Below, one piece after another: positions 24,121 to 36,500 of a stretch of DNA of 64,000 bases; positions within the stretch are counted from its first letter, which is position 1; every line of letters begins with the position of its first letter. The notes below the pieces were generated by a model. The model made no database searches. It had not been told where the DNA came from and saw nothing but the letters and a program-made list of their open reading frames with translations. Source of the DNA: Butyriboletus loyo (taxonomy: Eukaryota > Basidiomycota > Agaricomycetes > Boletales > Boletaceae); NCBI GenBank assembly GCA_038093515.1, contig JBBPSI010000011.1:124001-188000 (forward strand), read 5' to 3'. Made by a program: the position numbers and the translations under genes.

Positions 24121-26034
24121 ATGGCCTCTCGGCTCTTCGCGCTTCTTATTGGAATCGACAACTACAAGTCGGGGCGTATCTGGAACCTCGAGGCCTGTGC
24201 TGACGACGCACGGCGCATGAAACAGTGGCTGATGCATGACCTCCAAGTCCCTAGCACCAACATTGCCCTCCTTGCCAACAAGGAAGCTACAAAACGTCGC
24301 ATTGAAGACGTTTTCATGAGCCACCTCGTCAATAATCCCGCGATTTCTCAAGGAGATGCCCTCCTCGTCTATTTTGCTGGTCACGGTAGCAGCATGCCCG
24401 CGCCTCGAGATTGGTGCGAGGGTAAACCACGCCACGTCCAGGTTCTCTGCCCCTACGATCATGACACCAATGGTCCTGAAGGCCGGGTTGCGGGCATCTC
24501 CGATCGTTCCCTGTGCTCCATGCTTGGCGAGCTCTGTGCCGTAAAGGGTGACAACATCACTCTGATCCTGGATTGTTCGTTTTCGTTCCCGCAGCTGGCT
24601 GGTAACGCACACGATCGACGTGGCGTTCGGTGTACTCCTACCGAGAAGGCCCGGAAGGAGGACCTGTTCAATGGTTTGTGGAGGGGCGCAATTGGGAAGA
24701 GGTTCAACGGGCAGCATGGATTCTACCAGGACAATTGCTCCACGCATGCACTCCTAGCCGCGTGTAAACCCGACGAGATGGCAACGGAGTGGAAAGAAGG
24801 GGGTAGGTTTACGCAGGAATTTCTCGCGATGACAAAGGCAGTACCCCTCCATCGGCTGAGATATTTCGAGGTCTCAGAGCGCCTCAATCCACCCGGTCAT
24901 GTTCCCCAGCACCCAGTCTGCTTAGGTCGACACAAAGATCGTGTTCTCTTCGATGACATTCCTTTTGTCCCAGACACGGACTTGGTTCCAGTAGAAGGAG
25001 ACAAAGATGGGCTACGCCTGCATGTGGGTGCGATTCATGGCGTCGTAGAGGGCACGGAGTTCAGTGTCCACTCCCACAACCGCTGCGGATCGCTTAATCC
25101 GTCGCTGGACAGCTTCCGGGTGTATGAAGTACACTCGACTTGGTCTCTTGCCAGACGTAAAAGCATCAACAAACGTGGCGGGCAAGGGTCTTGGGCACGC
25201 ATTACGCGGTGGAATCCGCGCACTCCTTTCCGAGTGTACATGAAGAAGACTTGTTCATCTATCTTCCGTCATCTTTTCTGCCGCCCAAGTTCTGATGGAC
25301 TTGACGGCATACCCGTCAGAGAGGGGCTCAATATCGTTGAGGTTGAACACTCCAAACTGGCGGATATATCCGTCGGGGTGCACTCCCGAGCCATTCAAGT
25401 GCAAACACTCAACCAGCTTGCGCCACCCCGCCGTCCTGTGCTGAAAATAGAGAAAAAGGATAAAGAACGATCGGCGCTTATCCTAGACGAAGCTGCACGT
25501 TATCATATGCATCTTCATCGCACGAATCCCAAAAATCCCTTTCAAGATCACCTTCAGCTGGAACTTTATCTCGTCGATCCCCAGAACCAAAGACGGGTGG
25601 GACAAAATCTTCTAATCGATGGAAGGGCTGATCTTGTGCGCACGCTGGGCAATTCATACGCGGTTGTCCTCCGAAACCACTCTGACAGAGATCTCTGGCC
25701 GTATCTTGCGTATATGGATTCCAATGGGGTTGATATCCATCTTTTATATCACCCACGACCATCTTCCCCTACTCCGACCCTCCCGAAGCACGGAACTTTA
25801 GAGATTGAACTACGGTCTTACTCTCTTCCACAACTCGACTCTGGTTTCCTGAAACTGTTCGTATCGACTTCGTACACTTCTCTAGGAATTTTGGAGCAGT
25901 GCTCGACCCCCATCCAACCTTCTCATTCGGAGCTCCTCGTCCCTCGGCATCCTCACCCCGTATATGATGGACAAGAGTGGGACACCGCCCTCGCCATCCT
26001 TAATCTTTCAGATGCACCTCATGGGAAGCTTTGA
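24121..26034 (+). CDS. Intronless caspase-like (peptidase C14) protein with unknown C-terminal domain
   Basis: This is a single uninterrupted 637-codon frame, notable where almost every neighbour has many introns. The N-terminal ~270 residues form a caspase/metacaspase fold. They start MASRLFALLIGIDNYKSG with LEACADDARRMKQWL, the pattern that opens fungal C14 peptidases. The catalytic histidine is His88 in VYFAGHGS and the candidate nucleophile is Cys152 in ITLILDCSFSF. Canonical metacaspases have DCCHSG here, so the dyad is kept but the residues after the cysteine differ. SLCSMLGELC and THALLAACKPDEMATE follow. Residues ~290-637 contain a segment starting DGLRLHVGAIHGVVEGTEF and a beta-rich region that I cannot assign. 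Neither a transmembrane helix nor a p-loop is visible. It could be an active protease or a signalling protein of a fungal cell-death or heterokaryon system. Confidence 0.8.
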   Translation: MASRLFALLIGIDNYKSGRIWNLEACADDARRMKQWLMHDLQVPSTNIALLANKEATKRRIEDVFMSHLVNNPAISQGDALLVYFAGHGSSMPAPRDWCEGKPRHVQVLCPYDHDTNGPEGRVAGISDRSLCSMLGELCAVKGDNITLILDCSFSFPQLAGNAHDRRGVRCTPTEKARKEDLFNGLWRGAIGKRFNGQHGFYQDNCSTHALLAACKPDEMATEWKEGGRFTQEFLAMTKAVPLHRLRYFEVSERLNPPGHVPQHPVCLGRHKDRVLFDDIPFVPDTDLVPVEGDKDGLRLHVGAIHGVVEGTEFSVHSHNRCGSLNPSLDSFRVYEVHSTWSLARRKSINKRGGQGSWARITRWNPRTPFRVYMKKTCSSIFRHLFCRPSSDGLDGIPVREGLNIVEVEHSKLADISVGVHSRAIQVQTLNQLAPPRRPVLKIEKKDKERSALILDEAARYHMHLHRTNPKNPFQDHLQLELYLVDPQNQRRVGQNLLIDGRADLVRTLGNSYAVVLRNHSDRDLWPYLAYMDSNGVDIHLLYHPRPSSPTPTLPKHGTLEIELRSYSLPQLDSGFLKLFVSTSYTSLGILEQCSTPIQPSHSELLVPRHPHPVYDGQEWDTALAILNLSDAPHGKL

Positions 26035-26274
26035 GGACATTTTAGGAGAATCGACTATAAGCTGGCCTTGGAACGACACACATACATACACGTACAGACG
26101 CCTACATACTCTAGATATAGTGCCTGTAAGATATCAAATTTATATTCAATGTTGTAGCATTTTATACGCAAATTGTTGGGTGATATGATGTGCGGGTCCA
26201 ACGATGAGTCAGCCGACCGCTCGTTTGCTAGATTTGCATTCGACTTTGAACGCCTTGTGAGCCCCGCTGTATGC

Positions 26275-28924
26275 ATGAAGTCCGAGGTTCAAAAATCACC
26301 TCCGGGGCCATCTCAAGAGTCTGCCAGTCTCCTCAAGCGACTTGCCGGCCCTTCGTCCACAAAGGCTGGGTTCGTTCTGAGAGCGCCAATAGCATCGACC
26401 ACTCCAAAAGACTGACACCATATAATTCCGCCCAGGTTGGTCCAGGATCAAAATGAGATCAATCGCATCATCGCCGAGGTCTCGAAAGGCTCCAAATTCT
26501 ACGAGGCAAGCAGTCTTGCTAGCGCGCTCGTGGCACAATGAATGACCCCAGAGCCCCCTCTGCCAATCTTAGAATGAGAAGAAGAAGGACAAGGAACTGT
26601 CTGAGAAGATCACCAAGATCCTGAGGCAGCGTGAAGAAGCCTTGAATGGAGTAGATATCCGTGCGTGATAATTCTGAGCATTTTGCTGCCAGCCCTCCTA
26701 GACGTGAATTTAGGCGCGGTAGAGAGACAGGTCGACCATATCGTGAGTGAGGGAAACAGTAACTACGTGTATAATTAATGGGCTTCTCTTTCCCAGATTG
26801 AAGAGCTCGAAGAGGAGCGTAACCTCAGTCAGACAATCGTGCACGTTGACATGGACGCATTTTACGCTAGCGTGGAGCTTCTCCACAACCCTTCTCTTGA
26901 GGGAAAACCATTTGGTGTACGTGTTTGATGTCCTAGGTCAGAACATCTGCATGATAACAATCCAACACGCGATTCTCCAGGTCGGCGGTGGCGTGCTTTC
27001 CACTGCTTCTTACGAAGCACGCAAGTATGGCGTTCGTTCGGGGATGGCAGGTGAGAGTGGGGGCATTGCCTTGAAGTGGTTTCCCTAACAGTCCGATGTA
27101 GAATTTGTTGCTAGGAAACTCTGTCCAGATCTTACCGTCGTCAAGCTTAACTTTGAGCGCTACTCTGAAATGTCGCGACGGTGTATGATGATTTTTCGAA
27201 GATATGACCCCAACATGCTTGCTGCTGGTTGCGACGAGGGGTACCTGAAGTAAGTGATACGGCCATACTATATGTTGGTAGACTCAAGGCATGCAAAGCA
27301 TAACACAGTACTGCACAGACCATCAGATGGATGCAGAAACATGTGTGCAAGAGATGCGTGCCGCTGTTCATAGTGAAACGAAGCTAACGGTGAGCGCTGG
27401 TATTGCGCCTAACAAGGTTTGAAGCTGCCATTCCATGCTCTACCAAAAAATAACACATATTCAGATGCTAGCAAAGGTTGGTGAATAGAGGTATTGCGTT
27501 AGTCACTGATCATCTTACATTGTACAGATTTCCTCGGATAAAGTACGAGCGTTTTATACTCATGGCAGAACACCCTGTTTAGTGCCACCCACAGAACAAG
27601 CCTAATGGACAATTTCATCTTTCCTTCAACCGTGACTCTATCAAATCGTTTATGCACAACTTATCCATACGTAAAGTGCCTGGCATTGGCAGAGTGCATG
27701 AAAGACTCCTCGATGCTATTGGTATCAAGGTAGGCCAGTCGCATTGGACTTCTGACTGCTCACCACGACTTTCTGCTTGTCTAGACTTGTGGGAATATTT
27801 ATACCCACAGAGCAACGTTGTATTTGATGGACAAGCAGTTTGGATATCGATTCTTGCTCAAAACGTACCTCGGGATCGCTTCGAGTGTAGTCCAGGCAGG
27901 AAGCCGAGAAGAACGGAAGAGTATAGGTGCAGAAAGGTAATGGTATACTGTTCATGTGTTGTCCGGACGCTGAGTTGAATATCAGAACATTTCGTGCCTT
28001 GAGCGATAAGCAAATGATACTTTCGAAGCTTGAGGATGTTTCCGACGAGCTTGCGAGAGACATGGTCTCAGGTGGATGGACAGGAAAGACTGTCACACTG
28101 AAGTATAAACTCGATACCTATCAGGGTAACAGCCACTCCTGGAGGCCTCGAATATTCCTTGGGATTGACGAGTTTCTATTTGAGTCTTCACTAGGGCGAA
28201 ATCGTTTGACCGTTGGGTTAGTCTGAAGAAGGAAGATCTCTTTGTAGTGAGAGGGTCACCTCGACAATTCCATGGCTTCTCTGATAGATGATAATCTGAC
28301 AGATCGGCAAAGATCTTTTGCTTCCGGAATTGCCGTTGACAATCCGGTTGATTGGGCTGCGAATAACGAAGCTCAAGGATCTACGTGCTGCAGAGCCCGC
28401 GGGTGGGATCAAGCGTGTAAGTACTGAGAAGATTGGTGAATGGGACAACTCACGAACTACCTATCTAGTTTTTCGGGACTTCGAGCTCGCCACGGAAGAG
28501 AGCGAAAATGGAGGTAGACGTGGGGGGACAACCCGAACATGAAGGGGAGGATGATTCAATGCCAGGATTCTATGAGGAGGAGGAACTGGACCGCCTTGGA
28601 CATGATGATCAAACCATGGAATGCTCCGATGATATACTATCGAAACCGTATTCCAAACCACGCTCAGGTATCAATGCCCCACCTTCTCTAGGGACGAGCA
28701 CCGAAGGTACTTTCCAACCATACGAGGCATCGGGGTCGAGCCTTCTTGGTCCGGAGCAGGTGGTGACAATCGCAGAACATCACACTTGCCCCGTCTGTAG
28801 CAAGCAACTGAAAACAGACAACCAAGGACTTAATGCTCATATCGACTTCTGCTTGAGCAAGGGTGCCATCCTGGAAGCGCAGGCCGAGGCGAGCAGTCCG
28901 AAAAAACAGAACATAGCAATGTAA
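26275..28924 (+). CDS. DNA polymerase kappa (Y-family, DinB-like) with UBZ finger
   Basis: This is a translesion DNA polymerase of the DinB/kappa branch. I chose the ATG at 26275 because [20 protein letters not shown] leads into the conserved N-terminal clasp ([30 protein letters not shown]). The palm has the metal-binding aspartate in [16 protein letters not shown] and a second acidic pair in AAGCDEGYL, where most kappa enzymes have [47 protein letters not shown] and the little-finger segment [19 protein letters not shown] follow. The C-terminus has one ubiquitin-binding zinc finger, [19 protein letters not shown] with DFC, recruiting the enzyme to ubiquitinated PCNA by analogy. At least ten short introns are needed. 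A second UBZ, found in vertebrates, is absent. Confidence 0.9.
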
Positions 28925-28999
28925 TTTAATGGTGGTGTCACGTGACACTCTGATAGAGTAGAACTATACTTGTGGTTGATTGAAGTCAAGGATGAAAGC

Positions 29000-31312
29000 A
29001 TGCAAGCCTGTCGCGTCCTTCGCAATTCGTCTGCGCTGGCTCCTCGGACGGATGCTGGCATCACCTCTTTCTCTCTACCCAACACCATCCGCACGGGCAC
29101 ACGTCCTAGAAGCCCTCTCGTAGATTCAGACCATGCAAGATCCCTCGCCAATGTCGCCGTTAGTGAATCCCAAGCATTACACCAGCCCGAGCAATCTTCC
29201 ACTCGAAAGCGCGCATCCATATTGCTACAGAACACTGTCTCTCTCTTGCCACGAGCACTCTCTAATGCAGAGACCGCAGTAGGACCAGAGTCATCCATTT
29301 TCTGGAGAAATATACTTGAAAGATCCATCACCGAGCTGAGCTCTGGTTCAGACCAGGTGCCTTTGAAGGCCACCATTGCTGGTAAGCCATTCTGTGATTG
29401 TGTTGTCCGTCCATTCATCCCGGATCCCGCTCTCTTGCTTTCGTTCTTGTTTCTATGTAGTCTGTGGTTTCGACAAGTGGGCTTGTTCACATGACCTGGT
29501 CACGGCACTTTTGGAAGATCCTTTCACGTCTGAACCAACCTATAGCGAGATTTTGCGCAACCGGTGGAAGGACGCTCCCAGCTGCGTAAATGTCGAGTAA
29601 GCACTCCCTGTCTTCTACTAGTCGGACAATGTCATACGAGACCAACATAGGTATGGCAAACCCACTGCATTTTCTGGAGAGCTCTCTAGCCCATCAGATT
29701 GGCTTCAGCGATTCCCACATGCCATTCGACTCACTGAGCTTCCCGACCTCTCATCCTTGTCCAGCGTCCGCGACGAGACGGACAATCTATTACTGGACAG
29801 CGACGTCCTACTGTTACTCTGTGACCCCGTCGTCACTCCTCTCTCTGACCTGGCTATCCGGGCCAAGCACCTGCTTAACAAGCCGAACACCATCCTCATA
29901 CTTACATCAGGCTCAGTCTCTGACCCTCACCGTCAGCTCGTTTCTCGAACATTGTCTAAAATGGGGTCTCAACCGGGACACGTTCTATTCGTCGATCCCA
30001 GACAGGCCCTGGACGCGGTTACCGCCCTGCAAGTCAACCCAAGATCGCCGTCTACGATTGATAGGTACCAAAGAGATACCCTTGGTTCTCGAATATCTAC
30101 TATCACTGTAGCGATCAACGAGGTTCTCCGTCCGAAGAACCTATTGGAGACACGCTTTCTGGATCTTCGGCAAGAGACAGCGCTTTCACAGGTTCATGGT
30201 TCTCTTTCTGCAAGCTTCCGGTCAGTTGAAGCGACCAAGAAAGATATTGATCGTGTGGCTAGTAGGGTTGGCGACCTGTCATCCGAGGTAGAAAGGATTC
30301 GAGACAATACAAGACATAACATACTCGGCAAGCTGGGAGAGGATAGCAAGATCGAGAATGCACTGTCTCTGGGTACGAAGGAAATGAATACACTGCTAGG
30401 ATCGCTCACGTTCTGGGCGATGGTCTGGCGGGTTGATGAGATAGGGGCACTCGTCTCTGCCGCAGTGCAGGGACAGTGGTGTAAAGGGCTCGAAAATCAG
30501 GTAAGGAGTGTTTGGTCGAGCTGACGAGGGGATCTCAAGCTGATCGTCACAAACCAGCTCATTCTACAAACCGGATGCCTGGAATTTACCCAGAGAGAAC
30601 TGTCTATATCTGCATTCAGTCTTCTCTCTGCTGCCTCCTCGACCTCTCTTCGTTCCCCTGTCCTCGAAAACCAACTCCAACAGCTGAAACGTTTGCCTAC
30701 CCATGTTCTCACACCAAACAGTCTAATACAACCGATACACGACCGCCGGAGCCAGTTGATCCAGCACATTACCTTGAAGTTGCACCGAGAAGCACAGAGT
30801 GCTGTCGTTGGTGCATTCGGTGGTGTACTCAGCGGTGCAGGTCTAGGATGGTGGTTAGCATTCGGCGAACATATTCTCAGCCTGGGAGCAGGTACGGAGA
30901 TGGGGACGGCGATAGGCTCAGGTGCACTGCTCGCGATGAGCAGCATCCGGTGGGCAGTGGGAAAATGGGAACGGGCGAAACGACGATGGTTACAGGATTC
31001 AGCAAGGATCGGAGAAGGCCTCACGCGTGATCTTCAAGTATGCGTTTACGAGTCGTGCTCTTTCATGGACCAGTTGCTGACACCGCTTGTCTCTAGCACA
31101 CTATTCAGCAAACGGTGGATGAGAACGTAACTATCGTAGCTTCGACGGCGTGCAAGGGCATTCAAGACCTTGTCAACAGACGTCGCAATGAGATCGACCA
31201 GTTGCACGGAGAGCACTGCCATTTAGACGCTGAGCTCCATGCATGCGCTCAGTTTCCTGCATCATGGACAGGGCGATGCCCACGCTCTGTAAAGGAAGTA
31301 AATATAGAATAG
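29000..31312 (+). CDS. Probable mitochondrial protein, Mmc1-like
   Basis: The start at 29000 gives an Arg/Ser-rich leader without acidic residues early on (MQACRVLRNSSALAPRTDAG), suggesting mitochondrial import. The middle contains SDVLLLLCDPVVTPLSDL, NTILILTSGSVSD and VLFVDPRQALDAV, a Rossmann/GTPase-like alternation of strands. Coiled segments follow (EATKKDIDRVASRVGDLSSE). A glycine- and alanine-rich hydrophobic stretch, VVGAFGGVLSGAGLGWWLAF to SLGAGTEMGTAIGSGALL, looks like one or two membrane helices. This layout resembles the fungal Mmc1 family, dynamin-like mitochondrial proteins, but no P-loop is visible and I assign it by pattern only. Four introns join five exons in frame, and the last ends at 31312. 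Mitochondrial location is better supported than the family name. Confidence 0.6.
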
Positions 31313-31374
31313 ATGTTCATTATTCCGCAGGCAACAGATTGGCGGTGGTATACATGATGCAATAGATATTCCGT

Positions 31375-32462
31375 CTACGGTCGTGTGATGGTAATCGTTG
31401 GTATAGGGGGAGCTTGCGGAGACCCGTCTGCATGACTTGATGGTCTAGCGTTAGGAGCATCCTCAAAATCGCTGTCATCCCCAATTCCAAAAAGTTCTTC
31501 ATGTTCGTCCCAGACATCCGCAAGACGATCGGCTTTGTGGATCTTTGCCCTGGACGGTACCGAAGACTTTACTGAGGAACCAGTAGGCTGGGGGTTAAAG
31601 AGAGGGAGAAGGTGTGTTCCAGATGGACCAGCCCTGTCGTCCGAGTAGTCCTCTGGATCCAAAGGATCTTCAGTGTTCAAGGGCCGGTATAAACGGGCAA
31701 TCTGGAGCAAGGCTGAGTAAGGGAAAGGACGAAGGGAAGGAGGTCGATTCTTACTTCTCTCCTGGAACGATAGTGTTTCTCGATATGATAAGACGTGTAA
31801 AGACCAATCGTTGAGCCGACGATATTGGCCTGGCAAGGCAAGGATGTGAGCCTCGAGGCTGACGAGAAGCACAGAAGGACGGACCACTACGTCACCAGCA
31901 TCAAAACGATTATGCTAACGCGACATGAGCAAATGCTATCACAAAAGGGATCAAAGGACGTACGGGCAACATTGACTGCACGATCTCGCTGACGAATCCA
32001 CCAAAGAAAAAACATACGACCGCTGTGAATAATAGGTTGGCATGGCGCCAAAACCAGATCCGTCTAGCATCCCTGGAGTTAAGGCATGTTGAGGGGTGGA
32101 TCTATGGATAGAATACGGAATGCGTACTCCTCTACGTCAAAGATGAAGTAGAACACGCCTGTGGCAACGCAGAAGCAAGTGATGTGGAGAAACCTGTCGT
32201 TTAGCGGCAGGGAGTGGGAAAAGTCGGAGAGTCCGAGGAAAGCAAGCAGGAGCATGATAAGGCATGTAAAGAGTAGGAACCACTGCAAAAAAAGATTGAG
32301 CATGACATGACGGTGTGAGAAACGGCACGGAGGGCGAACCGGTCGTAGACGGATGGGAAGGTCGTACTGGGGCACCGAGACTCTGTGAGATTTCATGATG
32401 GCCATTGAGGCCTTCTTGACGAGTCTGCGAAGATTTGTCGAGGACGAGGGAGGGTTGGCCAT
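31375..32462 (-). CDS. VanZ-like membrane protein
   Basis: This fungal membrane protein has a VanZ-like domain, first named from a bacterial glycopeptide-resistance cluster but of unknown role in fungi. The start at 32462 reads MANPPSSSTNLRRLVKKAS. Helices follow: RHVMLNLFLQWFLLFTCLIM continuing into LLLAFLGL, then DRFLHITCFCVATGVFYFIF with the conserved DVEE. After an intron come ARRIWFWRHANLLF, CFFFGGFVSEIVQSMLP and, after two further introns, NIVGSTIGLYTSYHIEKHYR. The C-terminal ~120 residues are cytosolic, acidic and serine-rich (DVWDEHEELFGIGDDSDFED). The reconstructed order of helices matches the family. The start codon faces the RraA-like gene across 124 bases. Confidence 0.78.
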
Positions 32463-32586
32463 GCTGGCACACGTCAAGTTGCGGACGCTACGCTAGTGCT
32501 GTCCTCGACTATTTGTGGAAAAGCCCCTAGCTTCTACTTGGACTAGAAACCCAAAGCTGCTCCCAGGCTCGTTCTCTTCAATCGCA

Positions 32587-33329
32587 ATGTCCAACTTATC
32601 CAACTTATCCACCTGCGAGATTTCCGATGCTCTCATCAAACTCGGATCCCCGCACGGTGGACATATCCCCGACATACACCTCCTCTCCCCCGCCCCGCCC
32701 GACCCCGACATTCGTATATCTGGCCCCGCTTACACCGTCCAGATGGTTCTTGCCTCGGATCAGACAGCCCCAAAGCTCTCTGCTCACTTTGTAGACACCG
32801 CAACCCCCAAATCCATCGTCGTCATCAACGCCCCCCCACGTTCAGTTTGCTTTCCTTGGTCCGTTCCCTGACTAGCATTGTTGACGTTCATATCGAAACA
32901 GACACAAAGAATGCTGTCTGGGGAGGTCTCATGACAGCAGGTGCTCACGCCAGAGACGTCGTCGGCGTCGTCATATCTGGCCGGTGCAGGGACCTGGCCG
33001 AACATCGTGCTGCGGCTTTCCCAGTATTTGCACGCGGGCACTCGACGCTTGGGCAATCGCCCTTCGTTCGCCCATCAGCCGTCAACGTTCCACTCGTCAT
33101 CCAGCCACAAGACAACGCAGAGGACCCGGGTACATTCGCAGCAGTCACGGTCGAATCCGGTGACTGGATTGTCGCGGACGAAGATGGTGTAGTCTGTGTT
33201 CCCAAGGACATGGTAGACGGAGTAGTCGAGGTAGCCAGGATCGGAAGAGAGATCGATACCAGAGTACTCGAGGACATCAAGGCTGGCAAGGGCATCCAAG
33301 CGTCGTTCAAGCTGCATAGGGGACGTTGA
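32587..33329 (+). CDS. RraA-like / 4-hydroxy-4-methyl-2-oxoglutarate aldolase family protein
   Basis: RraA-like proteins include metal-dependent class II pyruvate aldolases that cleave 4-hydroxy-4-methyl-2-oxoglutarate and decarboxylate oxaloacetate. Two exons join through one intron after NAPP to give HTKNAVWGGLMTAGAHARDV. The diagnostic segment VVISGRCRDLAEHRAAAFPVFARG carries the Arg and Asp expected for substrate and metal binding. VNVPLVIQPQ, SGDWIVADEDGVVCVPKDM and the C-terminal helix complete the fold. I start at 32587 (MSNLSNLSTCEISDALIKLG); an in-frame extension to 32515 lacks a better context. In fungi the true substrate is often unknown, so aldolase activity is inferred from the family. 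Confidence 0.85.
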
Positions 33330-33589
33330 CCCACCCAGAGTGCTAGCCACGTCGTTGGGATTCTTACTCCATAGAGTCTTACTGGCACATTACACCAAGG
33401 ATACGTATCGAGCACAAAGTACAACGAGCCATTCCGACATATCCAGCAGAACAATAAGAATAACGCCAACTGCAGTAAATGCGTGGAAAGGTCCATTCGA
33501 ACCAACCCAGTGATGTCTAGCATGCAATTTTGTTCAGCAGTTTCCCTCATACAAATCACAACAGGCTTACAAGACTCTACATAGCGCAT

Positions 33590-36500
33590 TCATGCATGCA
33601 CCCCTGCTTTCATTGTGAGACTGGTCTTCAGCGCATGGATAGCAAAGCGGATACAGTTGTGGAAAGCCCAAAGGAGAGACACTTGATGACCTCGATCAGA
33701 ACATCGTCACGAATTCACAACAGAACCGACTCACGAAGCAGAATAGGAAGCCAAAACAACACGAGCATCCGGTCATCTAGATAAAATGTCAACAGTAGAC
33801 ATTATAAATTCAACGCCATCCTTACGCTTCTTTGCCGTATGAGCATGCGCTTTCACAGGTATATATTCGTATGCGTCGGCATCCGGTGCCGGCGTAGAGG
33901 TAACCTCGTAGCCCACATGTCTAGTTGGACGATCCAGTACGTTCGGTGCTCGGGGGGTAATACGCTCGGGGTTGGGTTCTTGGAGCTCTACCATCTCTGT
34001 CACCGGCTGTTGCGTCGTTATCTCCTTGGTTTCTCTCGGGGTGTACATTGGAGGTGCTTCGTCGGCTGGCGGAGGACGGAGAGTGGCAGTCGCAACAGCT
34101 ACGGCTATCCATTTTTCCCATGTCGTCCGAAGCTCTTGGGTGGTACTGTACCCGGTTGGCCGCGAGTCACCCTCTTTACTACTCGGAACTTCGCCACGCG
34201 GGCCATCCCGTTTATCGCTTAGGAATGATGGCCAACCAGGGATTGGTACAAACACTGGGAACACCATCGGTATCTGTGGTAGTGCAGCCCAAGGGACAAC
34301 AGGCATCTCGGGTAAATGAGGCAGCGGGAACTGCGGCATGGTGGGTATGATGCCTTGGGGAGCGGGAATTTGTGCGAGCGTCCATTGGATCAACGCGACA
34401 AATGATGCAGCCTGCTTTTCGTCAGAAGTGTCATCGATTTTCTGCGTTGTATTATCCTCAATTTTGTCCGGGGTATGCGAAGGTTGCAATATCTGAGGGC
34501 TCTCAGGTTGTTCATGTGTATCGTGAGGTCGGGTGGGACGGCGACGAATGCCACGAGATATATGCTTTCGTCTGATCATGGCGGTCGATGCATCCTCATC
34601 ACTTTCTACGTCCCCCAAATGAGATTCGTCATCCCCATCGTCGTCCTCGAGATTAACTTCGCACAGATCGTCTTCCGAAGTCGTATGGTTGGTGGTTCCT
34701 TCGAAGAAATCAGATGGCGCAATGTCTTGAGGTGTCTTCCCGAGAGCGTTGACAATCTCCAAGTCTGCACCAGCGACTACGAGGAGTCGACCACACTCCT
34801 TTGACTGGCCCAAAACTGCAAAGTGCAGGGCCGTATATCCATTGCGGTCACGGGCATCCAGGTCAATACCGTGCGCGATGAGGAACTCGGTCAGAGAACT
34901 GAATTTCAAGAATACCGCCAGGTGGAGTAAGGTCTGCCCGCTCGACGTAGTGTGAGACACGGCAACTGCGGGAGGCATGCCAATATGCCTCTCTACGGAG
35001 ACATCAATGAGTGACAAGAACTTCGTGACAGCAGCTTCATAGTTATGCCTTTCTCCGAGGCGTAAGAATAAAAGAGGCCGGATGTCATGGAAAGACGGCG
35101 AAGCGACTTGCATTATATCGTCGGCGGCAGAACTGGACCCGGAAGCTGAGTCCTCGGTGCCCGTAGACCCGACTATGCGCAAAGCAATATTCTTTGCGTC
35201 CTCGATTTTCCCGGTCATCTTGAGACCCACCACCTGGAGAGCAAGCTCCATTCTAGAGTTGAAGTTATAAGGTGTTTGGAGAAGACGTCTTAGCTCACTT
35301 ACAAAGCACGATCCGATTCATCAGTGTAAGTGAAAAGAGATGGAAGTGTGGGGTTCTTGGTCTCGTCGAGACCTTCAAACCACACTGCGACAACGCCAGG
35401 AGCAGATCGGGGAGGTAAAACGCAAAGCAGAGTGTTATCACTCCACCTCTGGGTCGAACTGGCCACGGCATCACCAAACACACAGTTGAACTGAATTGCC
35501 GGATGAAAGTTTTCGCCAAGAACAGTGACTTCAATGCCACCGTGAGTTGGACCAGACGAAGGGATAAGGCGATGGATCTTGGGCATGGGAAGTGATGTAA
35601 CGGGTGGCGGGGAACTTGGGTTAAAGAAAAGAAAGGGCATGGGTTGGGGAGGCACGAAGGTAGAAAGGAGTTGTGAAGGTTGCGTTACTGGGGAAGTATT
35701 AGGGGAAAATACGTCAGAGGGTGAAGGATATTGGGATGTTGTAATAGTGGAGATGCCGTTCGGAGGACTGAGAATGGAAGTACCAGAAGCACTGTTGAGA
35801 AGCGAGGTAGAAATGGGTTCCCTCGGGTTGAATGCGGATGGGGAATCACCGTCTGTTGTGAATATTACTGGAGGCTGGGGAGCTGGTACAGGGCTGGAGG
35901 ATTGTGGCAGCTGCGATGGGGTTGGCGAACGAGTGTTGGGCCCTGTAGAGGGGTGCACGGAAGGGGAGTTGACAGAAGAACTCGGACTAGTAACGCTAGC
36001 CTCCCTGGAGAACTTGGACTGGTTGTTCCGACCGACCATATCGTAAGGTTTAGAACGTGTCTTTGATTGACCTTTGCCGTTTCGAGATGAATGTTTCAAG
36101 AGCGAACTGTTGTCCGTGGGTGGCGCAGCAGGGGGCAAGCTGGTCCAGTCAACTTGCGTTTCCAAGGCGGGGGTAGATGGGACAACTCCCGACTTGACAG
36201 TTGATTTGTGATCATCGGTAATCATAATTGGGGGTGTCATGCCCGTACCAATCAGGCGGCCGTTGTGATCCAGCATTGTGAAACGAATATTAAACCCGAT
36301 CTTCTCTCGGTGATGCCTGCAATAACAAGTGATTCGAACGGGAAGCACAGCAGACCCGGCAGAAAAATCGAGCACGTCCGGGCAATTAAACTGGATTATG
36401 CTCGTCGTGTCTTCCTTAACGTTTCTTTGGCGCTCGCAGCCATCTTCGGGAGTGTCTGAATCCGAACGAGCTGGCCGTACACGAGCTGCGAGTTTGCGGG

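Noticed and set aside
33390..33515. Hydrophobic minus-strand frame just past the Mga2-like stop, possibly an extra C-terminal exon
   Set aside because: The only acceptor in the right place needs a phase-2 donor, and none exists in the preceding exon, so it cannot be joined in frame.
32945..33589. 214-codon minus-strand open frame
   Set aside because: It is antisense to the RraA-like gene, whose plus-strand protein has clear family motifs.
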